64,000 bases of DNA from Oscillatoriaceae cyanobacterium M7585_C2015_266 (GTDB taxonomy: Bacteria; Cyanobacteriota; Cyanobacteriia; Cyanobacteriales; Oscillatoriaceae). Of this stretch, positions 40,476-49,254 are shown one piece after another. The notes below the pieces were generated by a model, which had not been told where the DNA came from, made no database searches, and saw only the letters and a list, made by a program, of their open reading frames with translations. Within the stretch, counting starts at the first letter, position 1; every line of letters starts with the position of its first letter. The translations under genes and the position numbers were made by a program. The stretch spans positions 331,709 to 395,708 of the forward strand of contig DVEG01000020.1 of the NCBI GenBank assembly GCA_015295835.1, read 5' to 3'.

Positions 40476-40926
40476 ATTGTGCTACGATATAGTAAAGCAG
40501 CGCACCGCCACACGCAGATAGCATCAGTATGACTGCAATTTCCTGACTTCGGCGCTTGCTTTCAGTTTTTCTCGGCATGTAGGAAAGCCTAAATTCCTTC
40601 TAATTTTCAATTCTCAGTTTATAAGCGATCGCTCCCAGTAAAAGTACTAAAATTTATATATTCTGATTTTCCCCGTCGGCTGGGCTGTAAAGCCATAATA
40701 CGCCACACCTTGCCCCAGGAATATCGTTTCTGGAATTATCAGCAATTTTACGGATTGCATTGGCTGATTTTCTGTTAAAATAATTAATAGAGGTCAAAAT
40801 AAGTTTAAATTTTAAAATTTTTATTTTATATGCAAAAAAATCCTTACTGTCAACGAAGAATTTATCAATATCCTACATAAATATTACTTTGGTAACTATC
40901 GCCTCACTATAAATGCAGTTCACGCT
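40476..40926. other. Intergenic region, no supported gene
   Basis: About 450 bases with one HIP1 octamer near 40625 and AT-rich runs. It should contain the promoter of the TPS-CHAT gene. No gene or hairpin is strong enough to call. Confidence 0.45.
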
Positions 40927-43332
40927 ATGAAAACAGTCGCATTCACTATCAATACCTGGGGTATCGTTTTTGCCTTCTTAAGTATTTTGGCTACTCCCGC
41001 CACCGCACAAAAGCAAGCAATCACACCAGCTAATGACGGCACTGGGACCCTCGTCATTCCCCAAGGAAATCGCTTCGATATTACAGGCGGCACGACTTCG
41101 CGAGAGCGAGCTAATCTTTTTCACAGTTTTCAAAAATTCAACCTATCTGAAGGGCAAATCGCCAACTTTTTGTCTAATCCCAATATCCGCAATATTTTAG
41201 GCAGAGTAACCGGGGGCGAGGCTTCATATATTAATGGCTTAATTCAAGTAAGTGGTGGAAATTCTAACTTGTTTTTAATCAACCCTGCCGGGATAATTTT
41301 TGGCGCAGGTGCTAGCTTAAATGTACCCAGTTCTTTTACCGCGACAACAGCAACCAGGATCGGATTTAACGGCGGCTGGTTTAATGCTTTTGGCGCGAAT
41401 GATTATACTGCACTCGTCGGAAATCCTAATGTTTTTTCTTTTGATTTATCAAAACTAGGTTGGATAATCAATACCGCCAACTTATCTCTACAACCAAAAA
41501 ATAATCTCACTCTACTGGGCGGTATGGTTTTGAATTTAGGCACCCTATCGGCTCCGGGAGGAAATATTACTATCGCTGCCGTACGGGAGTCAAGTCTCGT
41601 CCGCATTTCTCAAACGGGGCATATCCTCAGTTTGGAAATAAAGCGGGAGGCATCAGATAGAGCATCTCTACCAGAATTGCTAACTGGGGGCAGTGTCGCT
41701 CATGCCAGCGGAGTACAAGTTAATACTGACGGCACGATAAACCTGACTACAACAGAGATGAATATGCCATATAAACCGGGTGTTGCGATCGCTTCCGGCA
41801 CCCTTGAGGCTACAGGCAGAAATATTAATATTTTAGGAGCAACAAGAAAAGCAAATGCCATTAACCCCAAAGCTGCAACCGTGACAATGGCACCGGAAAT
41901 CACTTTGAATACTGACAGGGGAAATATTTTAATTAACTCAATGAAGAATAATCCTGACGGGATTTTTTCCCCTCCACCACTTCAGCCCCCGCCGCCACCC
42001 CCGCCGACAGGAGCTCGAATTGGGCAGCAATTTGTGCAACTACAGAAGCAACCGCCACAACAAGTGACAGTGGTTAATAATACAGGAAATGTGGGGAATG
42101 TGCCTAATGTGCAAATAGCGATCGCCGAGTTGGAACAGCGGCGCCACCAAGAATTTAGCAATTATTTTGGCGCCAATCTTTCTAAATACTTCACGAATAC
42201 CACAAACGTTCGAGAGGCTCTAGTGGAAATTTACCATCAAACCAAAAACCGCTCGGCAATAGTTTACGTTACCGCGCTTCCCGACGAATTAGAACTAATA
42301 TTATATGCGGCAAAAACACACCCAATTCGCAAAACTATTCCGCAAGCCAAGCGCGACAAACTGATGAAAGTCGTGGCTGAGTTTCACTATAGCCTGACAG
42401 CACCCCACTACCGCACAACCACTAATTATTTGCAACCTGCTCAGCAGCTTTATCAGTGGTTGATTACCCCTATTGAAGAAGAGCTAAGAGCCAATTCTAT
42501 CGATACCATACTGTTTAGCATGGATGCGGGATTACGTAGTCTGCCTGTGGCAGCGCTGCACGATGGCCAACAGTTTCTCGTAGAAAAATACTCGCTTGCG
42601 TTGATTCCCAGTATTAGTTTAGTGGATAGTCGCTACAAATCTCTGGAAGATGCAAAAATACTGGCAATGGGCGCGAGTAATTTTTCCATCTTTGCTCCTA
42701 GTCTTTCTCCTTTGCCTGCCGTGCCAGTAGAACTATCTGCTATTACTCAGCAGCGAGAAGGAATTATTTTATTGAATGAAGAGTTTACTCTGAATAATCT
42801 CAAGTCGCAGCGCTCTAAATATCCCTTTGAGATTATTCATCTAGCAACTCACGGGGAGTTTAAACCGGGAGATATGAGCAAATCTTACATTCAATTGTGG
42901 AAGGAAAAGCTACAGTTAGATCAAATGCGCTCGCTCGGTTTTAACAATCCTCCTGTAGAATTGCTGGTACTCTCTGCTTGCCAAACCGCTGTCGGAGACG
43001 AACGCGCCGAATTGGGCTTTGCCGGTTTCGCTGTCGCCGCAGGCGTCAAAACTGCACTCGCTTCCCTCTGGTATGTCAGCGATGAAGGCACCTTAGCCCT
43101 GATGAGCGAATTTTACAGCCAACTCAAAAATGCCAAAATCAAAGCAGAAGCACTGCGTCAAGCTCAAGTAGCGATGAGCCGGGGCGAAGTTAAGGTTGAA
43201 GGGGGCTACTTGCGCAGCGTCGGTATCAAAGACAGGGTGCCACTTCCCCCAGAACTAGCCAACAAACTCATGATCAATCTATCTCATCCTTATTATTGGT
43301 CTGCTTTTACCATGATTGGCTCTCCTTGGTAA
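40927..43332 (+). CDS. Secreted TPS (hemagglutinin-type)-CHAT protease fusion
   Basis: 801 residues. A signal peptide ends near ATPATAQ. The TPS/hemagglutination activity domain follows (about 30-150, with LFLINPAGIIFGAGASLNVP), then a beta-helix-like stretch, a Pro-rich linker (about 343-360) and a C-terminal CHAT domain. The caspase-type dyad is visible: His in LATHGEF (about 640) and Cys in LSACQTAVG (about 684). TPS domains normally guide proteins through a TpsB porin, so the CHAT protease is probably outside the cell or on the surface. No TpsB gene is in the window. The substrate is unknown. Confidence 0.9.
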   Translation: MKTVAFTINTWGIVFAFLSILATPATAQKQAITPANDGTGTLVIPQGNRFDITGGTTSRERANLFHSFQKFNLSEGQIANFLSNPNIRNILGRVTGGEASYINGLIQVSGGNSNLFLINPAGIIFGAGASLNVPSSFTATTATRIGFNGGWFNAFGANDYTALVGNPNVFSFDLSKLGWIINTANLSLQPKNNLTLLGGMVLNLGTLSAPGGNITIAAVRESSLVRISQTGHILSLEIKREASDRASLPELLTGGSVAHASGVQVNTDGTINLTTTEMNMPYKPGVAIASGTLEATGRNINILGATRKANAINPKAATVTMAPEITLNTDRGNILINSMKNNPDGIFSPPPLQPPPPPPPTGARIGQQFVQLQKQPPQQVTVVNNTGNVGNVPNVQIAIAELEQRRHQEFSNYFGANLSKYFTNTTNVREALVEIYHQTKNRSAIVYVTALPDELELILYAAKTHPIRKTIPQAKRDKLMKVVAEFHYSLTAPHYRTTTNYLQPAQQLYQWLITPIEEELRANSIDTILFSMDAGLRSLPVAALHDGQQFLVEKYSLALIPSISLVDSRYKSLEDAKILAMGASNFSIFAPSLSPLPAVPVELSAITQQREGIILLNEEFTLNNLKSQRSKYPFEIIHLATHGEFKPGDMSKSYIQLWKEKLQLDQMRSLGFNNPPVELLVLSACQTAVGDERAELGFAGFAVAAGVKTALASLWYVSDEGTLALMSEFYSQLKNAKIKAEALRQAQVAMSRGEVKVEGGYLRSVGIKDRVPLPPELANKLMINLSHPYYWSAFTMIGSPW

Positions 43333-43444
43333 AGGCTTTCCTACGGCAAGCTTTTCTGCATAAAACTCGAAGCTTTTTCACCTTTTTGGGGAAACTTTAT
43401 CGTACAATTTTATCGGTCTATGTTATTAATTCTGGAGATTAGTT

Positions 43445-43759
43445 ATGGGCGCAGCAGTTGGTATGGTTGAAGTCTTAGGTCTTCCTCCTGCCCTAGCAGT
43501 GGCAGACGCAATGGTTAAAGCCGCCCGCGTTACCTTAGTTGGCTATGAAAAAGTAAGCAGCGCTCGCTATACAATTATTGTAAGGGGCGATGTGTCAGAA
43601 GTGCAAACCTCTGTAGCAGCTGGCGTTGATTCTATTAAGCAAGTCAATACAGAGCAGCAGTTGTTGCTTTCTTATCACGTCATCGCCCGTCCTCATGAAA
43701 ATGTCGAAACGGTTCTGCCTATCCACTATACCAGAGAAACTGAACAGTTTTGGGTTTAA
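43445..43759 (+). CDS. ccmK: Carboxysome shell protein, CcmK type
   Basis: 104 residues, a single BMC domain. [39 protein letters not shown] (pore loop KVSSAR) and a C-terminal [15 protein letters not shown] are typical of CcmK hexamers, closest by eye to the CcmK3/K4-type satellite paralogs; the exact paralog number cannot be fixed. It forms part of the beta-carboxysome shell. It is alone here, away from ccmLMNO. A conserved protein two genes later may be the carboxysome chaperone CcmS. Confidence 0.93.
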   Translation: MGAAVGMVEVLGLPPALAVADAMVKAARVTLVGYEKVSSARYTIIVRGDVSEVQTSVAAGVDSIKQVNTEQQLLLSYHVIARPHENVETVLPIHYTRETEQFWV

Positions 43760-44110
43760 GGCAAAAAATTTGTCATCTCTAATCTCTAATCTCTAATAGA
43801 ATAGTTAATACCTAAAATAATTACCTGCTCGCAATTTTTAAGCAAAATTACAAGCAATTAGCAATTCTGAAAGGGATGCCGCACGAAACTTGCTAAAAGT
43901 AGAGTCAGGTTTCTCGAAACAGATGCAAATTGCTTACGCAACTTTCAGGCAGCGATCGCTCTCACGTCTGCCTGAAAGGATCAACAGTTCAGGCAAATCA
44001 ACTCTGGTAAACTACTAGACACCGACTAAACTTTCCAGTGTGGGCTTCCTACTTCCTACCTGTTAGTAGAGTATATTTAGTATATCTGGGTTCAGGTAAG
44101 AAAAATATAC
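43760..44110. other. Intergenic region with a long hairpin
   Basis: About 350 bases. TCTAATC-type units repeat at 43777-43800. A perfect 11-bp inverted repeat, CTTTCAGGCAG at 43942-43952 and CTGCCTGAAAG at 43968-43978, encloses a HIP1 octamer (43952-43959). It lacks a T-run, so I do not call it a terminator. No gene is seen. Confidence 0.6.
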
Positions 44111-44737
44111 ATGACTTTAACCTGCAAGCAACTTTTGCAAAAACATCATGAAGCGTGGCACGCCGCTACCGTGCATCCTTTTTTGGAACATTGTAAATTA
44201 GGAATAATTCAACCGCAGCAATTCAATACCTGGCTCTCGCAAGATTATCTATTTGTTGTCGAGTTCACGCGAATGCTGGCGCGAGTATTAATTGCTGCCC
44301 CTGTGCATCATTTTGAGCTTTTATTAGCAGGATTAAGCGCTATTAAGGATGAGTTGAATTGGTTTAAAGCAAAAGCAAGCGAACGCCAGATTTCCCTCGA
44401 CGTTCCCCAGCAGCCAACTTGCACAGAATACTGTCAATATATGTATAGCTTGGGAACACAACCCTATGCCGTTCAAGCAACCGCACTCTGGGCTATTGAA
44501 TTAGCATACAATCAAGGATGGCAATTACCAGGAGCTATGCCGGAACCTTATGCGGAATTTGCTTCTCGCTGGGGGAATCCGGAGTTTACAGAATATGTTA
44601 AATTACTAGAACAACAAGCAGATGAAGCTCTGTCAACGGCATCGCCAGAAATCGAACAGCAAGCTGAAGCAGCGTTTTTACAGGTGGCAAGATTAGAGAA
44701 AGATTTTTGGCAGATGGCTTTTAATGCTACACAATAG
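44111..44737 (+). CDS. TenA-family protein
   Basis: 208 residues, the all-helical TenA fold: HEAWHAATVHPFLEHCKLGII, QDYLFVVEFTRMLA, and ALWAIELAYNQGW in the usual order. Classical TenA (thiaminase II) uses a Cys nucleophile; I do not see the usual Cys in the expected central helix, so it may be the TenA_E type with Glu chemistry in thiamin or pyrimidine salvage. Alternatively it is a TenA-like haem-oxygenase-fold protein. A cyclophilin gene follows. Confidence 0.8.
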   Translation: MTLTCKQLLQKHHEAWHAATVHPFLEHCKLGIIQPQQFNTWLSQDYLFVVEFTRMLARVLIAAPVHHFELLLAGLSAIKDELNWFKAKASERQISLDVPQQPTCTEYCQYMYSLGTQPYAVQATALWAIELAYNQGWQLPGAMPEPYAEFASRWGNPEFTEYVKLLEQQADEALSTASPEIEQQAEAAFLQVARLEKDFWQMAFNATQ

Positions 44738-44848
44738 CCCCTATAAAAAAATTTCAAGAACCTTCAACAGGTATTTTGATATAAAATAAGAAAAGTTGGG
44801 CGATCGCTAATTATAAGCCCAGGAAAATATACTCAGGAAGAAAAAAGC

Positions 44849-45268
44849 ATGACCCGCGCTATAATGGAAACAGAAAAGGGCACGATTCACTTGGATTTAT
44901 TCGATCAGGATGCTCCCAATACGGTTAAAAACTTTGTAGAACTCTGTGAAAAAGGGTTTTACAATGGGCTAAAGTTTCACCGAGTTATTCCTAATTTCGT
45001 CATCCAAGGCGGCTGCCCTCTGGGAAATGGAACAGGAGGTCCCGGCTATACTATCAAGTGTGAAATTAATAAAAACAAGCATCTGGCAGGAAGTTTATCA
45101 ATGGCTCACCGAGGGCGCGATACGGGGGGCAGCCAATTCTTTATTTGTCACTCTCCCCAACCACATTTAGATGGAATTCACACCGTTTTCGGCAGAACTT
45201 CAGATATGGAAGTCGTCAACGCCATCCGTCAAGGCGACAAGATTATTTCCATTAAAATTGAACGCTAG
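44849..45268 (+). CDS. ppiB: Cyclophilin-type peptidyl-prolyl isomerase
   Basis: 139 residues. [30 protein letters not shown] and HTVFGRT are the cyclophilin core, including the catalytic Arg and Phe region. No signal peptide, so it is cytoplasmic. It catalyses proline isomerisation in protein folding. The ATG at 44849 is used; an in-frame ATG 15 bases later is possible. Upstream sequence has a HIP1 octamer. Confidence 0.94.
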   Translation: MTRAIMETEKGTIHLDLFDQDAPNTVKNFVELCEKGFYNGLKFHRVIPNFVIQGGCPLGNGTGGPGYTIKCEINKNKHLAGSLSMAHRGRDTGGSQFFICHSPQPHLDGIHTVFGRTSDMEVVNAIRQGDKIISIKIER

Positions 45269-45487
45269 TTGTAGTTAAACCCCTGCTCCCACAAAAATCG
45301 CAATGGTAAACTGTAGGAGTGGGGGCAATCGAGAAAATATCGATGATGCTATAAACGGAGGTAAATCGCGATCGCTCACCCCCTCTCCACTAGATTATAA
45401 TAAAGTACAGCAAGCTGGTAAAATAGGGCAGATAGGGCTTAGAGCCAGACAGTAAACAAAGTAAACAACAGCAAAAATTTCACTATA

Positions 45488-45937
45488 ATGTTTACAATTG
45501 GCAGTAAAGAACTGGAAACCGCAGAAAACCTATGGCGTCGTCAACTGGCACAGTTTGCCAGAGACAATCAGAAAGACTTAGCAGCCCTGTCTTGGGGATT
45601 GTGGCTAGAACGACAAAATAAAGAAGAAGCACTGGGAATCAACCTTAAACCTGTACCGCATTTCGTTTACTGTTCGAGACAGGCAGTCGAAGAATTGAAT
45701 AAAAAAGTTAATAATTATTTAGGGGAAGTTCTAGGAGTTATCGACAATCACAACCCGGAAAAAGAAGTGTTAATTATTGGAATTGGCGAGGGGCAATTAA
45801 AACTAATTCAGTTCCAGACTGAGCCTGCACCCCCAGTTTGTTTTCAACAAGTAGGAGCGGATGTCAATACCTTGCTTGAGCGCTTGGAAGAACGGCTGTC
45901 ACAGCAGATGAATGTTCTCAGCAATTCCAATAGATAA
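45488..45937 (+). CDS. Conserved cyanobacterial protein, possibly carboxysome chaperone CcmS
   Basis: 149 residues, soluble. The sequence LAALSWGLWLERQNKEEALG, HFVYCSRQAVEELN and a C-terminal CFQQVGADVNTLLERLEERL recall the family I remember as CcmS, a chaperone for beta-carboxysome shell protein CcmK1, but I am only moderately sure. The presence of a ccmK gene two genes upstream agrees with that. No domain or catalytic motif is evident. If it is not CcmS, it is an unnamed cyanobacterial family. Confidence 0.6.
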   Translation: MFTIGSKELETAENLWRRQLAQFARDNQKDLAALSWGLWLERQNKEEALGINLKPVPHFVYCSRQAVEELNKKVNNYLGEVLGVIDNHNPEKEVLIIGIGEGQLKLIQFQTEPAPPVCFQQVGADVNTLLERLEERLSQQMNVLSNSNR

Positions 45938-45948
45938 TTGATAATTGG

Positions 45949-45991
45949 TAATCGGTAATAGGAGAGACGAGAAATCGCCCATTACCGATTA
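45949..45991. terminator. Inverted repeat between convergent genes
   Basis: TAATCGGTAAT (45949-45959) and ATTACCGATTA (45981-45991) form an 11-bp stem with a 21-base loop between the stops of two convergent genes. The upstream sequence repeats GATAATTG. Probably a bidirectional terminator, or a dispersed repeat. Confidence 0.5.
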
Positions 45992-45995
45992 TATA

Positions 45996-46886
45996 TTATC
46001 GATTAGCAATAAAATCTAGAATGTGTCGAGCAGTAATTTGCGGTTTTTCCAGATGGGGAACATGACCACAATTGTCTATCCAGATTAATTTGCTATTGGC
46101 GAGCGCCTGCTTGAATTTCAGCGCATCAGCCGTACCCAAAATCCGATCTTCTTTTCCCCACAAAATCAAAGTCGGCTGTTCAATGCGGGATAGATTATCC
46201 TGAAACGAACCGTAACCGCCACTTTTTGTAAAAGCAATTAGCGCTTCACTCCAGCGGGGCGCTTTTAAATGTAATGCTGCACATAATTCTGCATCCGGGG
46301 AAACGAATTTCGGATCGTAGTAAGCTTTGAGGCTTATTTTCCGCCGCACCAGGGGATGGCGGAGAAATTCTACTGCTAAATAGTCGAGGGGAGGAAATAG
46401 GAATTTGCCAATCACTGGCGGTTTTGCCAAACCAGCGCTGTCAATTAGTACCAGCTTTTTAACGATTTCCGGGTACGAAAGCGTCAAATCGATCGCTGCT
46501 GCTCCTCCCATTGAAACTCCCACCCAAATTGCGGGTTTTTCGATTAGAGTTTTCCAGAAATAATAAAGGTGGGTTTTGATAGCTTTTGGGCTGAAAGGGA
46601 TTTCTGCTATCCGCTCTGTAAATCCAAAACCCAATAAATCAATTGCCCAAGTTTCGGTTTCGGCAGCCAGCAGCGGCAGTAGACGGCGAAACTCAAATGA
46701 GGAGCTGTCAAACCCGTGTAGCAATATGATGGGTATCTCCCCACTCCCCTGACGGGCAAAAGATGTGGAAATAGGGCGAGCGCTCATTGATGTCATAATT
46801 TCCTGACATTCTAGCCTCTCAGCAAAGCTAATCGAAGTAGATTCTGTAAGTTCACTAACTTCAGGTGGGAGGAAACTAGCAAACAT
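45996..46886 (-). CDS. Alpha/beta hydrolase
   Basis: 296 residues from the ATG at 46886, the start that leaves a normal N-terminus; the frame extends 40 residues farther. Motifs: HGFDSSSFEFR, the nucleophile elbow GVSMGGAAAID (Ser), the acid in WGKEDRIL and the His in GHVPH. The DLLGFGFTE strand fits hydrolases or acyltransferases of plant/cyanobacterial type. Substrate unknown; no partner gene is adjacent. Convergent with the CcmS-like gene. Confidence 0.88.
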   Translation of the reverse strand: MFASFLPPEVSELTESTSISFAERLECQEIMTSMSARPISTSFARQGSGEIPIILLHGFDSSSFEFRRLLPLLAAETETWAIDLLGFGFTERIAEIPFSPKAIKTHLYYFWKTLIEKPAIWVGVSMGGAAAIDLTLSYPEIVKKLVLIDSAGLAKPPVIGKFLFPPLDYLAVEFLRHPLVRRKISLKAYYDPKFVSPDAELCAALHLKAPRWSEALIAFTKSGGYGSFQDNLSRIEQPTLILWGKEDRILGTADALKFKQALANSKLIWIDNCGHVPHLEKPQITARHILDFIANR

Positions 46887-47098
46887 GCCTTTTAGAGCGT
46901 GGGGAACGGTACAGCATTTTACCAGTTTCTGTGTCAGAAATGGTGTATGGAAAAAAATAATTTTTTTAAACTGGCTAGAAAGCAACCTTATTTTATTTGT
47001 AAACAAAATTAATAAATATCTCCCTCTTAGGGATTGAAAATATTGCCAACTTGTAGAACCATATTACAGGAGATGAGAGTAAATAGAGGCAAAGACTT

Positions 47099-48610
47099 AT
47101 GCTTGCAACAGCTCCAGCTTCTACCCTACCAATTTTGCCAGACATTATAGATGGATTGCCAAATATTTCTGGTTGGGAAAAAGAAGTTCTTGCGGTAGTA
47201 AATCACAATAAACCAGTATATTTGCCTACAACAAATCTCCGTTTAGAAAATATAAATTCCTGCTTTGCAGTAGCCCTGCATATGCATCAACCGACGATTC
47301 CGGCAGGTGAAAACGGCGCTCTCATCAATAATCTACAGCACATGCTTGAATTTGGTAGCGATGAACACCGCTACAATGCAGGCGTTTTCGCATGGTGCTA
47401 CAGTCGGATTGCCGATTTCGTGCGGGAGCTGGTGGGCAATGGCTGTAATCCGCGCGTCATGCTAGATTATTCCGGTAATCTCCTCTGGGGATTGCGGCAA
47501 ATGGGGCGGAACGATATAATTGACAACCTCAAATCAATTACCTGCGATCCAACTTACCAACCCTATGTAGAATGGCTGGGCACGATGTGGAGTCATGCGG
47601 TGGTTCCCTCAACGCCGATTCCCGATATTAAACTTCACATTGTAGCATGGCAACATCACTTTGCCGCAATTTTTGGCTGGGATGCACTAGCTCGCGTCAA
47701 GGGCTTTTCTCCCCCAGAAATGCACCTGCCTAATCACCCTGATACCTGCTATGAATATGTTAAAGCTTTGAAAGAATGTGGCTATCGCTGGTTGTTAATT
47801 CAGGAGCATTCCGTAGAAACTCTCTCAGGGCAACCACTAGGCTATAAACATGTGCCGCATCGTCTAATTGCTCGCAATTCTAAGGGCGAAGAACTCAGCA
47901 TTACGGCTCTGATTAAAACTCAGGGATCGGATACGAAATTGGTTGCTCAAATGCAGCCTTATTATGAAGCTAAAGCTCAGTCGCGGCAGAAGTTAGGTGA
48001 TATTTCTATCCCGCCAATCGTCTCTCAAATTGGGGATGGAGAAAATGGCGGCGTGATGATGAACGAGTTTCCAGATGGCTATAAAAATGCTTTTTATGAT
48101 ATGCGCGCTAATGGCGGCGGCACGTCGGGAACTGTGGCAGTTAATGGGACAGAATATCTGGAATTGATTGAAGCCGCTGGGTGTAAACCTGAAGACTATC
48201 CAGCGTGTCAGCCAATTCAGCAGCATAAAATTTGGCAACGGGTTTCGCCAGAAAAAGCAACTCCAGAAGCGGTAGAAAAAGCGATCGCTGAATTGAAGCA
48301 AACTGATCATCACTTTCACATGGATGGCGCATCTTGGACAAATAACATCAGTTGGGTTCGCGGTTATGAAAATGTTCTTGAACCGATGAATAAATTAAGT
48401 GCGACTTTCCATGAAAAAATTGATCCTCTTTTGGCATCTTCCTCAGATAGCGATCGCATTACTCAGCAACACCGCTACCGGGAAGCTTTACTTTACAACC
48501 TACTTTTACAAACTAGTTGCTTCCGCTACTGGGGGCAAGGAGTTTGGACGGATTACGCTCGCACAATTTATGAGCGCGCCGAGGCGATTATTCGCTCCAA
48601 TTTTAATTAG
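47099..48610 (+). CDS. Glycoside hydrolase family 57 protein
   Basis: 503 residues. The N-terminal ALHMHQPTIPAGENG and the WLGTMWSHAVVPSTPI region resemble GH57 (alpha-amylase/branching-enzyme type), and the central IGDGENGGVMMNEFP fits the family's acidic active-site region. No signal peptide, so it likely acts on intracellular alpha-glucans such as glycogen. Exact specificity (amylase, branching, galactosidase) is not readable by eye. A perfect hairpin follows the stop. Confidence 0.85.
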   Translation: MLATAPASTLPILPDIIDGLPNISGWEKEVLAVVNHNKPVYLPTTNLRLENINSCFAVALHMHQPTIPAGENGALINNLQHMLEFGSDEHRYNAGVFAWCYSRIADFVRELVGNGCNPRVMLDYSGNLLWGLRQMGRNDIIDNLKSITCDPTYQPYVEWLGTMWSHAVVPSTPIPDIKLHIVAWQHHFAAIFGWDALARVKGFSPPEMHLPNHPDTCYEYVKALKECGYRWLLIQEHSVETLSGQPLGYKHVPHRLIARNSKGEELSITALIKTQGSDTKLVAQMQPYYEAKAQSRQKLGDISIPPIVSQIGDGENGGVMMNEFPDGYKNAFYDMRANGGGTSGTVAVNGTEYLELIEAAGCKPEDYPACQPIQQHKIWQRVSPEKATPEAVEKAIAELKQTDHHFHMDGASWTNNISWVRGYENVLEPMNKLSATFHEKIDPLLASSSDSDRITQQHRYREALLYNLLLQTSCFRYWGQGVWTDYARTIYERAEAIIRSNFN

Positions 48611-48625
48611 AAATTAGTATTCAAA

Positions 48626-48657
48626 AAACCCAGTTTCTATTTTCAGAAACTGGGTTT
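48626..48657 (+). terminator. Perfect 13-bp hairpin after GH57
   Basis: AAACCCAGTTTCT (48626-48638), loop ATTTTC, then AGAAACTGGGTTT (48645-48657). The T-tract is short. It shares its arm with the hairpin near 35.6 kb, so it may be a dispersed cyanobacterial repeat doing terminator duty. Confidence 0.7.
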
Positions 48658-49254
48658 CCTGTCTATTGTCACTCTCTTAAGTACGATAGTTTTCAGAGGT
48701 AAAATAGACATATGTCTTACTCTGAAAAGTGGGAAACAAAGACTATTGTAAGTTGAAAAACCTGCAATTATCGTAATTTCTCGTTAATTTTCTTAAAAAT
48801 TTCCTCAAAATCACAGTAGCGCAAGCTCTACTCACCTCACCTGACGGGAAGTGAGGGAAATTAGCAGATAAAACTTGACCTTCTCGAAAAAGTGAGATAT
48901 GATCATTGGCTAACAAAACTCACATATCTAAAGCAAGCTCACAGCCAGTAGACTACAGGCGAGGCGTTTACCGCTACTGTGCAATTTATCTTCTAACCAA
49001 ATTGGAACTTCAGTTCCAAGCAAGGCTAGAAGTAGGAGGGAACGCCCAGCCAAGCTAGGAGGGCTTTCCCGAGGACTTCCACCGATACGGTGCATTATCG
49101 TCCTCAAGACAAGAGACAATAGATTCGTTTCTACTCCAAGTCTTGCGCTCCTCGGCAATAAAAAGCTCACACGCGTGCTGTCTGTACTTGGGTTTTAGAT
49201 GTGGTTTGAAATATATAACCTCAATAGTCAAATATCCCAACATTCAAAAACGAT
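48658..49254. other. Intergenic region with clustered inverted repeats
   Basis: About 600 bases before the second NB-ARC gene. TTGGAACT/AGTTCCAA is an 8-bp hairpin at 49002-49019, and nearby GC-rich segments (49030-49085) can pair in several ways. Minus-strand frames here lack family resemblance. It may be the remains of an insertion-sequence end; I cannot show this. Confidence 0.4.

Noticed and set aside
48928-49243. Minus-strand frames before the second NB-ARC gene
   Set aside because: They cross a cluster of inverted repeats and show no recognisable domain.
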